Shown here one piece after another: positions 55,856 to 64,000 of a DNA stretch of 64,000 nt. Position 1 is the first letter of the stretch; each line of letters begins with the position of its first letter. The stretch lies in assembly GCA_016717725.1 (NCBI GenBank), contig JADKFA010000012.1:1-64000 (forward strand). The letters are read 5' to 3'. Both the position numbers and the translations under genes were made by a program. Under the pieces are notes generated by a model. The model had not been told where the DNA came from. It did not search any database and worked only from the letters and a program-made list of their open reading frames with translations. The stretch is from Bacteroidota bacterium. GTDB taxonomy: Bacteria; Bacteroidota; Bacteroidia; AKYH767-A; OLB10.

Positions 55856-58294
55856 ATGAAAATCTCTTATAATTGGTTGCTGCAATTTGTGCAACCTGCG
55901 TGTTCTCCGGAGGAGCTTTCTGCTGCGCTCACTGATTGTGGCTTGGAAGTGGAACAAATGTCGAAGTGGCAAAGTGTAATGGGTGGATTGCAAGGTCTAT
56001 TTGTAGGTAAGGTTTTAACTTGTGTTCAACATCCCAATGCCGATCGTTTGCATATCACTACGGTGGATGTGGGAGATGGTGTTGCTAAACAAATAGTTTG
56101 TGGTGCTCCTAATGTAGCAGTAGGTCAAACGGTAATTGTTGCTTTACCCGGAACTATTCTTTATCCTGCAGGAGGTGAATCGTTCGAGATAAAAAAGTCG
56201 AAGATCAGAGGAGAAGCTTCAGAAGGGATGATTTGTGCAGAAGATGAAATTGGGTTGGGTACTTCTCATGCGGGCATCATGATTTTACCCGATACCATCG
56301 CTGCAGGCACTACTGCTACCGATTATTTTAAAGTAGAGAATGATATCGTATTTGAAATTGGTTTAACACCCAATCGTGCGGATGCTGCATCTCATTTAGG
56401 AGTTTCTAGAGATATAAAAGCATTATTTGGAACCAATGCAAAGGTGGTTTTTAAAATGCCTTCTGTAGATGGGTTTGCCGAGGGAAATAAAGAGAATTCA
56501 ATCACAGTTGAAATAAAAAATGCAGAAGGATGTCCGCGTTATTCTGGAATTGAAATTTCTGGAATTAAAGTAGCACCTTCTCCCGATTGGTTGCAAAATC
56601 GATTGAAGAGTATTGGCGTTCGACCTATCAATAATATTGTAGACATTACAAATTATATCATGCATGATTTGGGACAGCCGTTGCATGCTTTTGATAAAAA
56701 TAAAATCCAAGGAAATAAAATTATTGTTGGTAGTTTACCTGCTGGAACAAAATTCAAAACGTTAGATACCGTTGATCGTGTATTGGTGGGATCAGAGTTG
56801 ATGATTGCAGATGCCGAAGGTGGTTTGTGCATCGCCGGTGTTTTCGGAGGATGGGATAGCGGAGTGAATGAGCAAACGACTTCCATTTTTTTGGAGAGCG
56901 CTTGCTTTCATCCTGTGCATGTGCGAAAGTCAGCTCGACAACATGGCTTGCATACTGATTCTTCTTTCCGTTTCGAGCGCGGAACCGATCCTGAGATGAC
57001 AGTATATGCATTGAAGCGTGCAGCATTGTTGATTGCGGAATTAGCAGGAGGGAAGGTAGATGGAAAAATCATTGATCTTTATCCTGTAAAAATTCCATCT
57101 GCAAAAATAGAAGTAACTTATCAATATCTTTTTTCCATCATGGGTGCTGAGATTGAAAAGACTACGATTCATCGTATCTTAAAAGATTTACAAATAGAAA
57201 TCGTTTCCGACAATGCAGAAGGAATGCAATTGTCCGTTCCATCATTTAAAGTAGATGTAACTCGTCCTGCCGATATTGCAGAGGAAGTCTTACGTATTTA
57301 TGGATATAACAATATCGCCTTACCGAAAAAGATTTCCATCTCTGCAGGTCAACATATTTCTCCCGATCCAGAAGAAATTGTGGAGCGATTAGGAAGTGTG
57401 TTGGTTGGAAATGGTTTTAGAGAGATTTTAACCAATAGCTTGACAAAAAATTCTTATCTTGATGTAGTTCCTACACAAGAAGGTATTGAAGGAGTTCAAG
57501 TGCTTAATCCGCTCTCTAACGATTTAGCTTTGTTGCGTCATAGTATGCTTATGACCGGACTCGAAACCATTGCTTACAATGTAAACCGCCGACAAAAAGA
57601 CCTTCGTTTTTTTGAATTAGGAAAAACGTATGGAAAAGTAAAAGGAAAATATTTGGAGAATCAGTGGTTGTGTTTATTCATAACTGGTGAGATGGTATCT
57701 GAGCATTGGAAAGTGAAATCACAACCGTATGATATTTATTTTGTGAAATCTATCGTCGACAAAATGTTAGCTGACGTAGGAATCCATCTGCAAAAGCAAA
57801 TAAAACTTGAATCCATTTCATCTGATTCATTAGATCAATGTATTACATATGCAGTGAAATCATCTTCGTTGGTTAAGATGGGAAAAGTGAAAAAATCAGT
57901 TTTGAAAGCCTGTGATGTTTCGCAAGATGTTTGGTACGCGGAATTTCATTTTGAAAATTTGATGCGTGCTATCGATGCAAAAGATAGAGTAGTACCTGGG
58001 CCGCCTAAATTTCCTGAGGTAAGAAGGGACCTATCCATGGTATTAGACAAAACAGTTCAGTACGCCGAATTGGAAAGCCTCGCGTTTGCAACCGAACCAA
58101 AACTGTTGAAGCAAGTGAATTTATTTGATGTGTACGAAGGTGATAAAATTGAGGCTGGAAAAAAATCCTATGCCATGAGTTTTATTCTCCGCGACGACGA
58201 AGCCACTTTACAAGATAAGCAAATTGACACCGTGATGAATAAATTAATGAAACAGCTGGAGACTAAATTGAATGTGGTGATTAGGAAAAGCTAA
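55856..58294 (+). CDS. pheT: Phenylalanine-tRNA ligase beta subunit
   Basis: An 812-residue subunit of the (alpha-beta)2 enzyme that charges tRNA-Phe; the alpha subunit (pheS) is not in this window. It has an N-terminal catalytic-like opening (MKISYNWLLQFVQPACSPEE), a tRNA-binding OB domain (residues of about 40-150: VGKVLTCVQHPNADRLHITT; QIVCGAPNVAVGQTVIVALP), the B3/B4 region (NRADAASHLGVSRDIKALFG; ARQHGLHTDSSFRFERGTDP), the B5 domain (ADIAEEVLRIYGYNNIALPK) and a C-terminal anticodon-binding FDX-ACB domain (FPEVRRDLSMVLDKTVQYAE; SYAMSFILRDDEATLQDKQI). No frameshift. Its stop is 20 bases from the convergent T9SS gene. Confidence 0.96.
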   Translation: MKISYNWLLQFVQPACSPEELSAALTDCGLEVEQMSKWQSVMGGLQGLFVGKVLTCVQHPNADRLHITTVDVGDGVAKQIVCGAPNVAVGQTVIVALPGTILYPAGGESFEIKKSKIRGEASEGMICAEDEIGLGTSHAGIMILPDTIAAGTTATDYFKVENDIVFEIGLTPNRADAASHLGVSRDIKALFGTNAKVVFKMPSVDGFAEGNKENSITVEIKNAEGCPRYSGIEISGIKVAPSPDWLQNRLKSIGVRPINNIVDITNYIMHDLGQPLHAFDKNKIQGNKIIVGSLPAGTKFKTLDTVDRVLVGSELMIADAEGGLCIAGVFGGWDSGVNEQTTSIFLESACFHPVHVRKSARQHGLHTDSSFRFERGTDPEMTVYALKRAALLIAELAGGKVDGKIIDLYPVKIPSAKIEVTYQYLFSIMGAEIEKTTIHRILKDLQIEIVSDNAEGMQLSVPSFKVDVTRPADIAEEVLRIYGYNNIALPKKISISAGQHISPDPEEIVERLGSVLVGNGFREILTNSLTKNSYLDVVPTQEGIEGVQVLNPLSNDLALLRHSMLMTGLETIAYNVNRRQKDLRFFELGKTYGKVKGKYLENQWLCLFITGEMVSEHWKVKSQPYDIYFVKSIVDKMLADVGIHLQKQIKLESISSDSLDQCITYAVKSSSLVKMGKVKKSVLKACDVSQDVWYAEFHFENLMRAIDAKDRVVPGPPKFPEVRRDLSMVLDKTVQYAELESLAFATEPKLLKQVNLFDVYEGDKIEAGKKSYAMSFILRDDEATLQDKQIDTVMNKLMKQLETKLNVVIRKS

Positions 58295-58314
58295 GGTAAA
58301 ATCTTTTCTTTACA

Positions 58315-60654
58315 CTAACGCACCATCAACTTTATGGTCTGAATTTTTTGTTCGTTTCTAAACACAGCCAAATAACACCCAGGAGCTAACTTTTGTTCTT
58401 CTTCTGCGAATTCTAAAACTACGCCACTTTGATCGGCGTTCCACTCTTGTTGGGAGATGATTCGTCCTCCTAAATCGGTAATCGTTAAGCTTAACATTCC
58501 TTTCACACCTAGGGCGCGAATAACTTGTAAACTGCCGTCCGAAGGATTTGGATAAATAGAAGCTTCGAAATCATTTTTACCACTTCGAGGAAGCGCAATG
58601 ATATGCGAGGTAGCATTCGATCCATCAAAATCGAATTGTTGTAAACGATAATAAAGAATAGGCGTCTCATCGTCAGTATCTGTAAAATGATAGCGATGTA
58701 CTGTATTCGAAGTTCCAAATCCATTGATCCGACCGCGATATTGAAACTCTAATCCGTTGCTACTTCTTTCTACATCAAAGTAATCGTTATTTTTTTCTGA
58801 TAAAGTGAACCATTCTAATTGAATATTTTCTTTCGTTCTTTTTCCAGTGAAATTTGTTAAACTTACGGGTAGAGGGGATGTAACATTGATATAAAACCAA
58901 GCAGTATCACATAAAGGATAATTATCGCAAGTTAAATATTGCAAACTATCTGCACCAGTAAAGCTTCCACTTGTTAAGGTATAGCGAATGGAATCTCCAT
59001 TCACTACGTTAGCGGTTCCTCTAAATGGCCCGGCTAATATGGTGGCGTTAGCGAATGGACCACCATCTTCGTCACTGTCATTTATTTTTACTGGATAGTC
59101 TTGATAGAATGTTCCCGCATAATGCATCGTATCATTTAAGGCGACAGGACGACTCACCCCGAAAAAGGTAAGTGTATCGAAATTATTTATTTTATTTAAC
59201 TCATAACTCAGATTCGTGAGTGCAGAAACGTAATTGATATTGCCAAGTGCGTTAATACGTACCGTTAGTGTTAATGTATCAATTTGATTCCTCTGCAAGC
59301 TATCCATCGACCATAATCCTGTTCCTGAATCAAAGGAGCCAACTGTAGTACTTTGTTTTTGAAATAGAAGTTCTGGAGGTAGAGCCGCATTTAATTTTAA
59401 TCTTCGTGCTGTTCCAGGTCCTTCGTTCCTTACAACGAGATAAATTATAAAATTTTCATTCTTTACTGGCCAACCTGATTGTACACTCATATCAACTCGA
59501 ACATCCGTTTTAAAATCGATACCTTGAATGGAATCAGATGCTGGAATGAAAATTGAATTTAAAAATACTCTTCTCTTATTTATTCGATTCATATCATTAA
59601 TGGATCCAGTATTAACTGTCCAATGATAATGGTCGTGCCCCGACATGTAAAACAAATTCCCTCCTGCTAATGTATTCGGGCGCATTTTCATACCAGCCGT
59701 TGTATAGTACATAGCGCCTGCATTTCCTCTCATAATGTCGTACGTTCCCGATCTAAAGGTACTTCCTGCTTTTGGCTTCCAAAGTTTATATTCACCATTC
59801 GGTGACATCATGGGTCCTAAAAATTGTGCGATAGGTAAATCTGCGTGGTTGTATGTCGCAGCCGCTAATCCAGATGTGTCAGAATCCAATCCACCAGAGG
59901 TCATAGTAAAAGTTGCGTTTTCCATTGAACCGATTGTAGAACAGGAGAGAAAAAGATTTGCTCCTCTTCCTACACTATAACGTAAAAGCGGATTTAATTT
60001 ACTCGTATCTGTTGTACTTAAATGAGTTTCTGAAATGAGCGACCAATTCCCAACTGGATTAAAAGCTGTTCCAGAAGGAGTTTGCAAGTAATAAGAGGAG
60101 GGAGAAATTCCAGCTTCCACCAAATATTTTACAGCAATGGTGTCATAGCCTGTAGAATTTAATAATAGAATTTTGGGCTTATGTGTCAATGTATAGCGCA
60201 CATCCATATTAGTTGTGTTATTCAATCGGAAAACAACAACATTATTTCCAAAATTTTTAATCACAGAAAAAGCAGTGTCGGCAAAAGCGCTATCAATAAT
60301 AAACGTACCACCTCGTATTCCAATAGTTCCCATGGCTAATGTGTCGGGGTGAATTCTTGTGACATTAGAAGTAAAGTCAATAGACCCAAGAGATGATCTT
60401 GTTTTTCCAGCTTTAATAATCCATTTCACTGGAATTTCATTTTGCAAAAGTTCATTCACTAGTCCATACGCTTTTAAGTTAAAATAACCGGGAAGCTTTT
60501 GGAAATTAGTATCCATGGTAACTAGTAAAGCACCATTTTTTATTGATTGAATGTTGGCACTCGGTGATGGCAAATCATTTTGGGAAAATAGATTTCCGAA
60601 AGAAAATAATAACATAGAATTAATTAAGATAATCTTCTTAAAAAGAGGCTGCAT
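58315..60654 (-). CDS. Secreted T9SS protein with DUF11-like and Ig-like domains
   Basis: A 779-residue exported protein. The signal peptide is KIILINSMLLFSFGNLFSQ. The first 370 residues are of a type I do not recognise; a flavodoxin/amidotransferase-like fold is conceivable (LLVTMDTNFQKLPGYFNLKA; KILLLNSTGYDTIAVKYLVE; LFYMSGHDHYHWTV). After it come a DUF11-like segment (NFIIYLVVRNEGPGTARRLK), an Ig-like unit with the motif VKINDSDEDGG and a fibronectin-like segment (EWFTLSEKNNDYFDVERSSN). The C-terminal T9SS type A domain has ASIYPNPSDGSLQVI and LAPGCYLAVFRNEQKIQTIK. Function unknown; a surface or released enzyme or adhesin. Confidence 0.75.
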   Translation of the reverse strand: MQPLFKKIILINSMLLFSFGNLFSQNDLPSPSANIQSIKNGALLVTMDTNFQKLPGYFNLKAYGLVNELLQNEIPVKWIIKAGKTRSSLGSIDFTSNVTRIHPDTLAMGTIGIRGGTFIIDSAFADTAFSVIKNFGNNVVVFRLNNTTNMDVRYTLTHKPKILLLNSTGYDTIAVKYLVEAGISPSSYYLQTPSGTAFNPVGNWSLISETHLSTTDTSKLNPLLRYSVGRGANLFLSCSTIGSMENATFTMTSGGLDSDTSGLAAATYNHADLPIAQFLGPMMSPNGEYKLWKPKAGSTFRSGTYDIMRGNAGAMYYTTAGMKMRPNTLAGGNLFYMSGHDHYHWTVNTGSINDMNRINKRRVFLNSIFIPASDSIQGIDFKTDVRVDMSVQSGWPVKNENFIIYLVVRNEGPGTARRLKLNAALPPELLFQKQSTTVGSFDSGTGLWSMDSLQRNQIDTLTLTVRINALGNINYVSALTNLSYELNKINNFDTLTFFGVSRPVALNDTMHYAGTFYQDYPVKINDSDEDGGPFANATILAGPFRGTANVVNGDSIRYTLTSGSFTGADSLQYLTCDNYPLCDTAWFYINVTSPLPVSLTNFTGKRTKENIQLEWFTLSEKNNDYFDVERSSNGLEFQYRGRINGFGTSNTVHRYHFTDTDDETPILYYRLQQFDFDGSNATSHIIALPRSGKNDFEASIYPNPSDGSLQVIRALGVKGMLSLTITDLGGRIISQQEWNADQSGVVLEFAEEEQKLAPGCYLAVFRNEQKIQTIKLMVR

Positions 60655-60977
60655 GGTGGATCTTTGATTTCTAGTTTTAACGTAAATTCTTATAAAAAGT
60701 TCATTGAATACACTTGTAAACTTCTATAAAGGCGAAGTCACAAAATTAGTAATTCAAGGTCCCAATAACATTAAATTGAGATTAAGAGGATAGAATTATA
60801 AAAAGCAAATAATTTTAGTAAATTGATGAAATAGAGCAATTTACGAAAAACGAACCATTTGCCGCCATGAATTTTTATCAACATTCATTGTGCTATTTCC
60901 ATGAACAAAGCGTTTGCTTTATGAATTACTTCTCATTAAAAGATTCTTTAACCTCTTCTTTTGTCTATTTTCGCAGC

Positions 60978-62285
60978 GTGGCTTCCTTCCGTGATTTTAA
61001 ACTCAATCGACAATTATTCGATGCCATAGCTGATGCCGGTTATGAGCATCCCACCGCCATTCAAGAAAAAGCCATCCCTGCAATTTTAGGAGGTCAAGAT
61101 GTGTTGGGAATTGCACAAACAGGAACTGGTAAAACAGCAGCCTATTTATTACCTCTCCTAAGAAGTTTGAATTATGCCCAAGGAGCTGATGCCCGTGCGT
61201 TGATAATTGTTCCTACTAGAGAATTAAGTATTCAAGTAGGAAATACAATTGCAGAACTATCAAAGTACACTGACTTACGTTACGCCGTAATCTTTGGTGG
61301 ACAAGGTGCCAAGGAGCAAATTGCTTCTATCGAAGCAGGAATCGATATTTTGGTGGCGTCGCCAGGTCGTTATTTGGATTTGTACACCAGTGGACATATT
61401 AAGTCCAAAAAGATAAAATTTTTAGTGTTAGATGAAGCAGAGCGGTTGATGGATAAAAGTTTCATTGGGCAATTTCATCGCATCTTGGAAACGATGCCAC
61501 AAAAGCGTCAGAACTTATTATTCTCGGCTACCATGTCGGATTTAGTGAAAAAGATTTCTGGTGATTTGATGGATTTTCCGATCACCATTGAAATTCGTCC
61601 AGATCTAAAAACAGCAGAAACTGTTACACAGGCGTATTATAAAATCCCTAATTTAAGAGCTAAAATTAATCTTTTAACGGAATTGTTGAAGGATGAAAAG
61701 AATTTTAATAAAGTAATTGTTTTTTGCAAAACGAAAGTGATTGCAAGTAATACTGGAAAGTATTTGCAACGTTTGTATGGTGACGATAAAGTGTTGGTGA
61801 TTCATGGTAATAAGTCACAGCAAACCCGAATCAATTCGATGCAACGATTCAGGTTGGAGAATGTGCCCTTGCTCATCACTACTGATCTTGCAGCGCGTGG
61901 TTTAGATGTTCCCGATGTTTCGCATGTAGTGAATTTTGATACACCCATCATCTACGAAGATTATGTACATCGGATAGGCCGAACCGGTAGAGCCTTTAAG
62001 ACTGGGAATAGCATCACTTTCGTTACTGCTGCTGATGAATTCCATCTCACTCAAATTGAAAAGTTGATTGGACAAAAAATTCCAATGTTGAAAGTGCCAC
62101 GTAATGTGGAAATTCCAGAGACAGGCTACGAAGAAAATCAAGCGATGTTGCGAGAAATTGATAATCAGAAGCGAAAGTTGGATCCCGATTTTAAAGGTGC
62201 TTTTCATGTGAAAAAAGATCCCGTTGTAAAATTTCCAAAAAAGAAAGCAGAAGTAAAAAAGAAAAAACGAACCTATCGTAAATGA
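60978..62285 (+). CDS. DEAD-box ATP-dependent RNA helicase (motif II DEAE)
   Basis: An RNA helicase of about 435 residues with all family motifs: Q motif FRDFKLNRQLFDAIADAGYE then PTAIQEKAIP, motif I AQTGTGKT, Ia PTREL, motif II LDEAER, motif III SAT, motif V TTDLAARGLDVPDV and motif VI HRIGRTGRAF, then a Lys-rich tail (KKKAEVKKKKRTYRK). Motif II reads D-E-A-E instead of D-E-A-D (Glu codon at 61440-61442). The GTG at 60978 is preferred because the family begins close to the Q motif; the frame stays open upstream to an ATG at 60867, but that extension (MNFYQHSLCYFHEQ) looks non-coding and contains TATTTTCG, a promoter-like element, at 60966-60973. Confidence 0.9.
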   Translation: MASFRDFKLNRQLFDAIADAGYEHPTAIQEKAIPAILGGQDVLGIAQTGTGKTAAYLLPLLRSLNYAQGADARALIIVPTRELSIQVGNTIAELSKYTDLRYAVIFGGQGAKEQIASIEAGIDILVASPGRYLDLYTSGHIKSKKIKFLVLDEAERLMDKSFIGQFHRILETMPQKRQNLLFSATMSDLVKKISGDLMDFPITIEIRPDLKTAETVTQAYYKIPNLRAKINLLTELLKDEKNFNKVIVFCKTKVIASNTGKYLQRLYGDDKVLVIHGNKSQQTRINSMQRFRLENVPLLITTDLAARGLDVPDVSHVVNFDTPIIYEDYVHRIGRTGRAFKTGNSITFVTAADEFHLTQIEKLIGQKIPMLKVPRNVEIPETGYEENQAMLREIDNQKRKLDPDFKGAFHVKKDPVVKFPKKKAEVKKKKRTYRK

Positions 62286-63193
62286 AAAAACTTCTTTCGC
62301 TCAAATGGGCAATGCTCATTATTTTAACATTGATATGGGGAAGTTCATTTATTTTAATGAAACAAGGTTTAAAAGGTTTTCCCCCCGAGCAAGTTGCTGC
62401 AATCCGTATGGTGATTGCATGCATCGCTTCCTCGTTATTCGCAATTCGACGATTTAAAAATTTGAAAATAAGTTCCATAAAATATATGGCAGTTGTAGGT
62501 GCGGTTGGAAGTGGAATTCCTGCATTGTTATTTGCTATTGCTCAGACAAAATTGTCTTCTTCTCTGGCTGGAATGTTGAACGCACTTACTCCGCTTTTCA
62601 CAATGCTTATTGGTGTATTATTTTTTAAATCGAAATTTAAAAATTTGCAAATTATAGGTGTACTTATTGGATTTATAGGAGCCGCTGGATTAGTTTTTAT
62701 TCGTTCGGGAGGAGGAATTAGTGGAGAAGCTACTTTTGCTATTTTAATTGTTATTGCAACTTGTTGTTATGGACTAAGTGTAAACGTGATCAAAACATTT
62801 TTAGCGGATCAAGATGCTTTGTTGATTTCTGCTATTTCATTGCTGATTGTTGGAATTCCTTATGGGATATTTCTTTCCACGACCGACTTCGCTGTTCGTT
62901 TGTTTGATGTTCCAGAGGCAAAAATAGCGTTCTTGAGTTTAGCTACTTTGTCAATATTTGGAACTGCCTGTTCAAATATTCTTTATTTTAATCTTGTTAA
63001 AACAGCAGGACCTTTGTTCGCTTCAGCGGTTACTTACTTGATGCCAATTATTGCGTTGTCGTGGGGTATAGCGGATGGAGAAATTTTAAATCCACTTCAT
63101 ATCGTCGCCCTAATTGCGATTTTAGGGGGTGTAGCATTAATTAGTTGGAAAGGAGAGTTAAAGCTTGCACAAATATGGAAGCGCAAATCTTAG
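62282..63193 (+). CDS. EamA/DMT-superfamily transporter
   Basis: A 303-residue inner-membrane protein with ten predicted helices arranged as two EamA halves. The first half starts KWAMLIILTLIWGSSFILMK, with the family's WGSSF motif, and contains ALTPLFTMLIGVLFFKSKFK. The second half has FAILIVIATCCYGLSVNVIK and PLFASAVTYLMPIIALSWGI. Such carriers usually export small metabolites; the substrate is unknown. It overlaps the helicase gene by 4 bases (ATGA), so the two are translated together. Confidence 0.88.
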   Translation: MKKLLSLKWAMLIILTLIWGSSFILMKQGLKGFPPEQVAAIRMVIACIASSLFAIRRFKNLKISSIKYMAVVGAVGSGIPALLFAIAQTKLSSSLAGMLNALTPLFTMLIGVLFFKSKFKNLQIIGVLIGFIGAAGLVFIRSGGGISGEATFAILIVIATCCYGLSVNVIKTFLADQDALLISAISLLIVGIPYGIFLSTTDFAVRLFDVPEAKIAFLSLATLSIFGTACSNILYFNLVKTAGPLFASAVTYLMPIIALSWGIADGEILNPLHIVALIAILGGVALISWKGELKLAQIWKRKS

Positions 63194-63365
63194 TGCTGAA
63201 TATCATTTTCCATATTTTCATATTGTTTTCATGAATTAATGTTTTTTAATAATATCTTTAATCATAAATCGATGTCGTTTTGCAGAATCTCAATAACTCG
63301 ATTTAATAAATACGACGAAGATTAATTTCAAAATATAAATTGCATCACAGTCTAATCATCAAGAA

Positions 63366-63911
63366 ATGGAGAACAACGCAAAAAATATTCTTTCAAAGGA
63401 AAAAGAACAATTGAAGAGGTTGCAACAAATCGTTGAGCAAACGATAAAAGAAGAAAAACTAATAGTTAATAATTTGCTCAATGAACCGCAAGAAATATTA
63501 ACGAGTGGCCAAGGAGTTTCAGACAAAGTTGCACGGTTTGGCGGAAGCTGGAAGTTCATCATCTTTTTTATGATTTTATTATTTATTTGGATTGTTGTTA
63601 ATACGGCGCCACCTAATTCATTCATTTTTGATCCGTATCCTTTTATTTTGATGAATTTAATTCTATCTACCATTGCCGCCTTGCAAGCTCCTATTATTAT
63701 GATGAGTCAAAACCGTAAAGAGGAAAAAGACAGAAAGAGAAGTGAAAATGATTATTTGATCAATCTCAAAGCAGAATTAGAATTAAGGAGTTTGCATCAG
63801 AAGATGGATTTACTTTTAGAAGAACAAATAAAAGTATTGTTCGAAAGTCAGGCCCGACAAATGGACTTACTTGAGAAGATTAGCAAGCAAATAAAGTCGA
63901 GTAATGCTTGA
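63366..63911 (+). CDS. DUF1003 membrane protein
   Basis: A 181-residue protein with the DUF1003 pattern. A charged coiled-coil N-terminus (EKEQLKRLQQIVEQTIKEEK) is followed by SDKVARFGGSWKFIIFFMIL, then by the conserved block NTAPPNSFIFDPYPFILMNL and LILSTIAALQAPIIMMSQNR. The C-terminal 60 residues form a second coiled coil. There are two membrane helices. The biochemical role of the family is unknown. It stands alone, 172 bases after the transporter gene. Confidence 0.88.
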   Translation: MENNAKNILSKEKEQLKRLQQIVEQTIKEEKLIVNNLLNEPQEILTSGQGVSDKVARFGGSWKFIIFFMILLFIWIVVNTAPPNSFIFDPYPFILMNLILSTIAALQAPIIMMSQNRKEEKDRKRSENDYLINLKAELELRSLHQKMDLLLEEQIKVLFESQARQMDLLEKISKQIKSSNA

Positions 63912-63917
63912 TTTCTC

Positions 63918-63934
63918 CTCCTTAAGGAGTTTTT
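63918..63934 (+). terminator. Weak terminator-like palindrome after the DUF1003 gene
   Basis: CTCCTTAAGGAG (63918-63929) followed by five T. The stem is short once a loop is allowed, so this is tentative. Confidence 0.3.
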
Positions 63935-64000
63935 ACAAAAATGTTGAATTTGATTGATTTGTCATTGAAAATCAGCTATTTATGATTGATGTATTAGTTA

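Noticed and set aside
60867..60977. N-terminal extension of the helicase from the ATG at 60867
   Set aside because: The 37 extra residues do not resemble the family N-terminus and the stretch contains a promoter-like TATTTTCG; a start at GTG 60978 is preferred, though not proven.

Overview
The window is AT-rich and bacterial, and the gene content points to the phylum Bacteroidota. The evidence is a gldC gene, several secreted proteins with type IX secretion system (T9SS) C-terminal sorting domains, SprB-like and PKD repeats, promoter candidates resembling TTG-N19-TAnnTTTG, and a division/cell-wall cluster in the order usual for that phylum (mraZ to ftsZ, then yqeY). No tRNA, rRNA, CRISPR array, transposase or phage gene was recognised.

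Layout. 1-1.6 kb: a decayed, inverted copy of the end of the surface-protein locus at 12.6-14.4 kb. 1.6-6 kb: BamA/TamA-like barrel, CBS protein, pdxJ, two adjacent 7-bp tandem repeat arrays, a VOC protein and a small secreted protein. 6.2-14.4 kb: one giant T9SS protein broken by four frameshifts (glycosidase-like barrel plus beta-helix), then a beta-propeller T9SS protein. 14.5-24.9 kb: housekeeping genes (M48 peptidase with DUF898 partner, serA, fbp, M20 amidohydrolase, TolB-like outer-membrane protein, gldC, engB). 24.9-26.1 kb: gene-free, with strong hairpins. 26.1-32.1 kb: a PKD adhesin-like protein, a Fic-family gene with paired 33-bp upstream inverted repeats, and an acyltransferase pair resembling GlsA/GlsB of aminolipid synthesis. 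32.5-48.4 kb: the dcw operon, opened by three 10-bp-spaced MraZ-type boxes and closed by a strong terminator. 48.9-55.7 kb: a second giant T9SS adhesin with about 14 tandem repeats of about 82 residues, cadherin-like and SprB repeats. 55.8-64 kb: pheT, another T9SS protein, a DEAD-box helicase (with DEAE in motif II), an EamA transporter and a DUF1003 protein.

Many genes carry single-base indels, several of them in homopolymers. They occur in pdxJ, the M48 and M20 enzymes, fic, murE (about six), mraY, murD, murG and both giant genes. Since murE, mraY, murD and murG are normally indispensable and their protein sequence is conserved on both sides of each break, I infer that most are sequencing or assembly errors rather than real pseudogenes. 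Frameshifted genes are therefore annotated as whole genes, with the break positions given.

How the genes work together: the dcw cluster makes the peptidoglycan precursors and the divisome. At least five gene products carry T9SS sorting domains and depend on a secretion machine encoded elsewhere, of which only gldC (gliding accessory) lies here. I did not find a convincing undescribed system. The least explained signals are the fic upstream region, the composite palindromic element at 25.2-25.6 kb, and the glycosidase/beta-helix giant protein.
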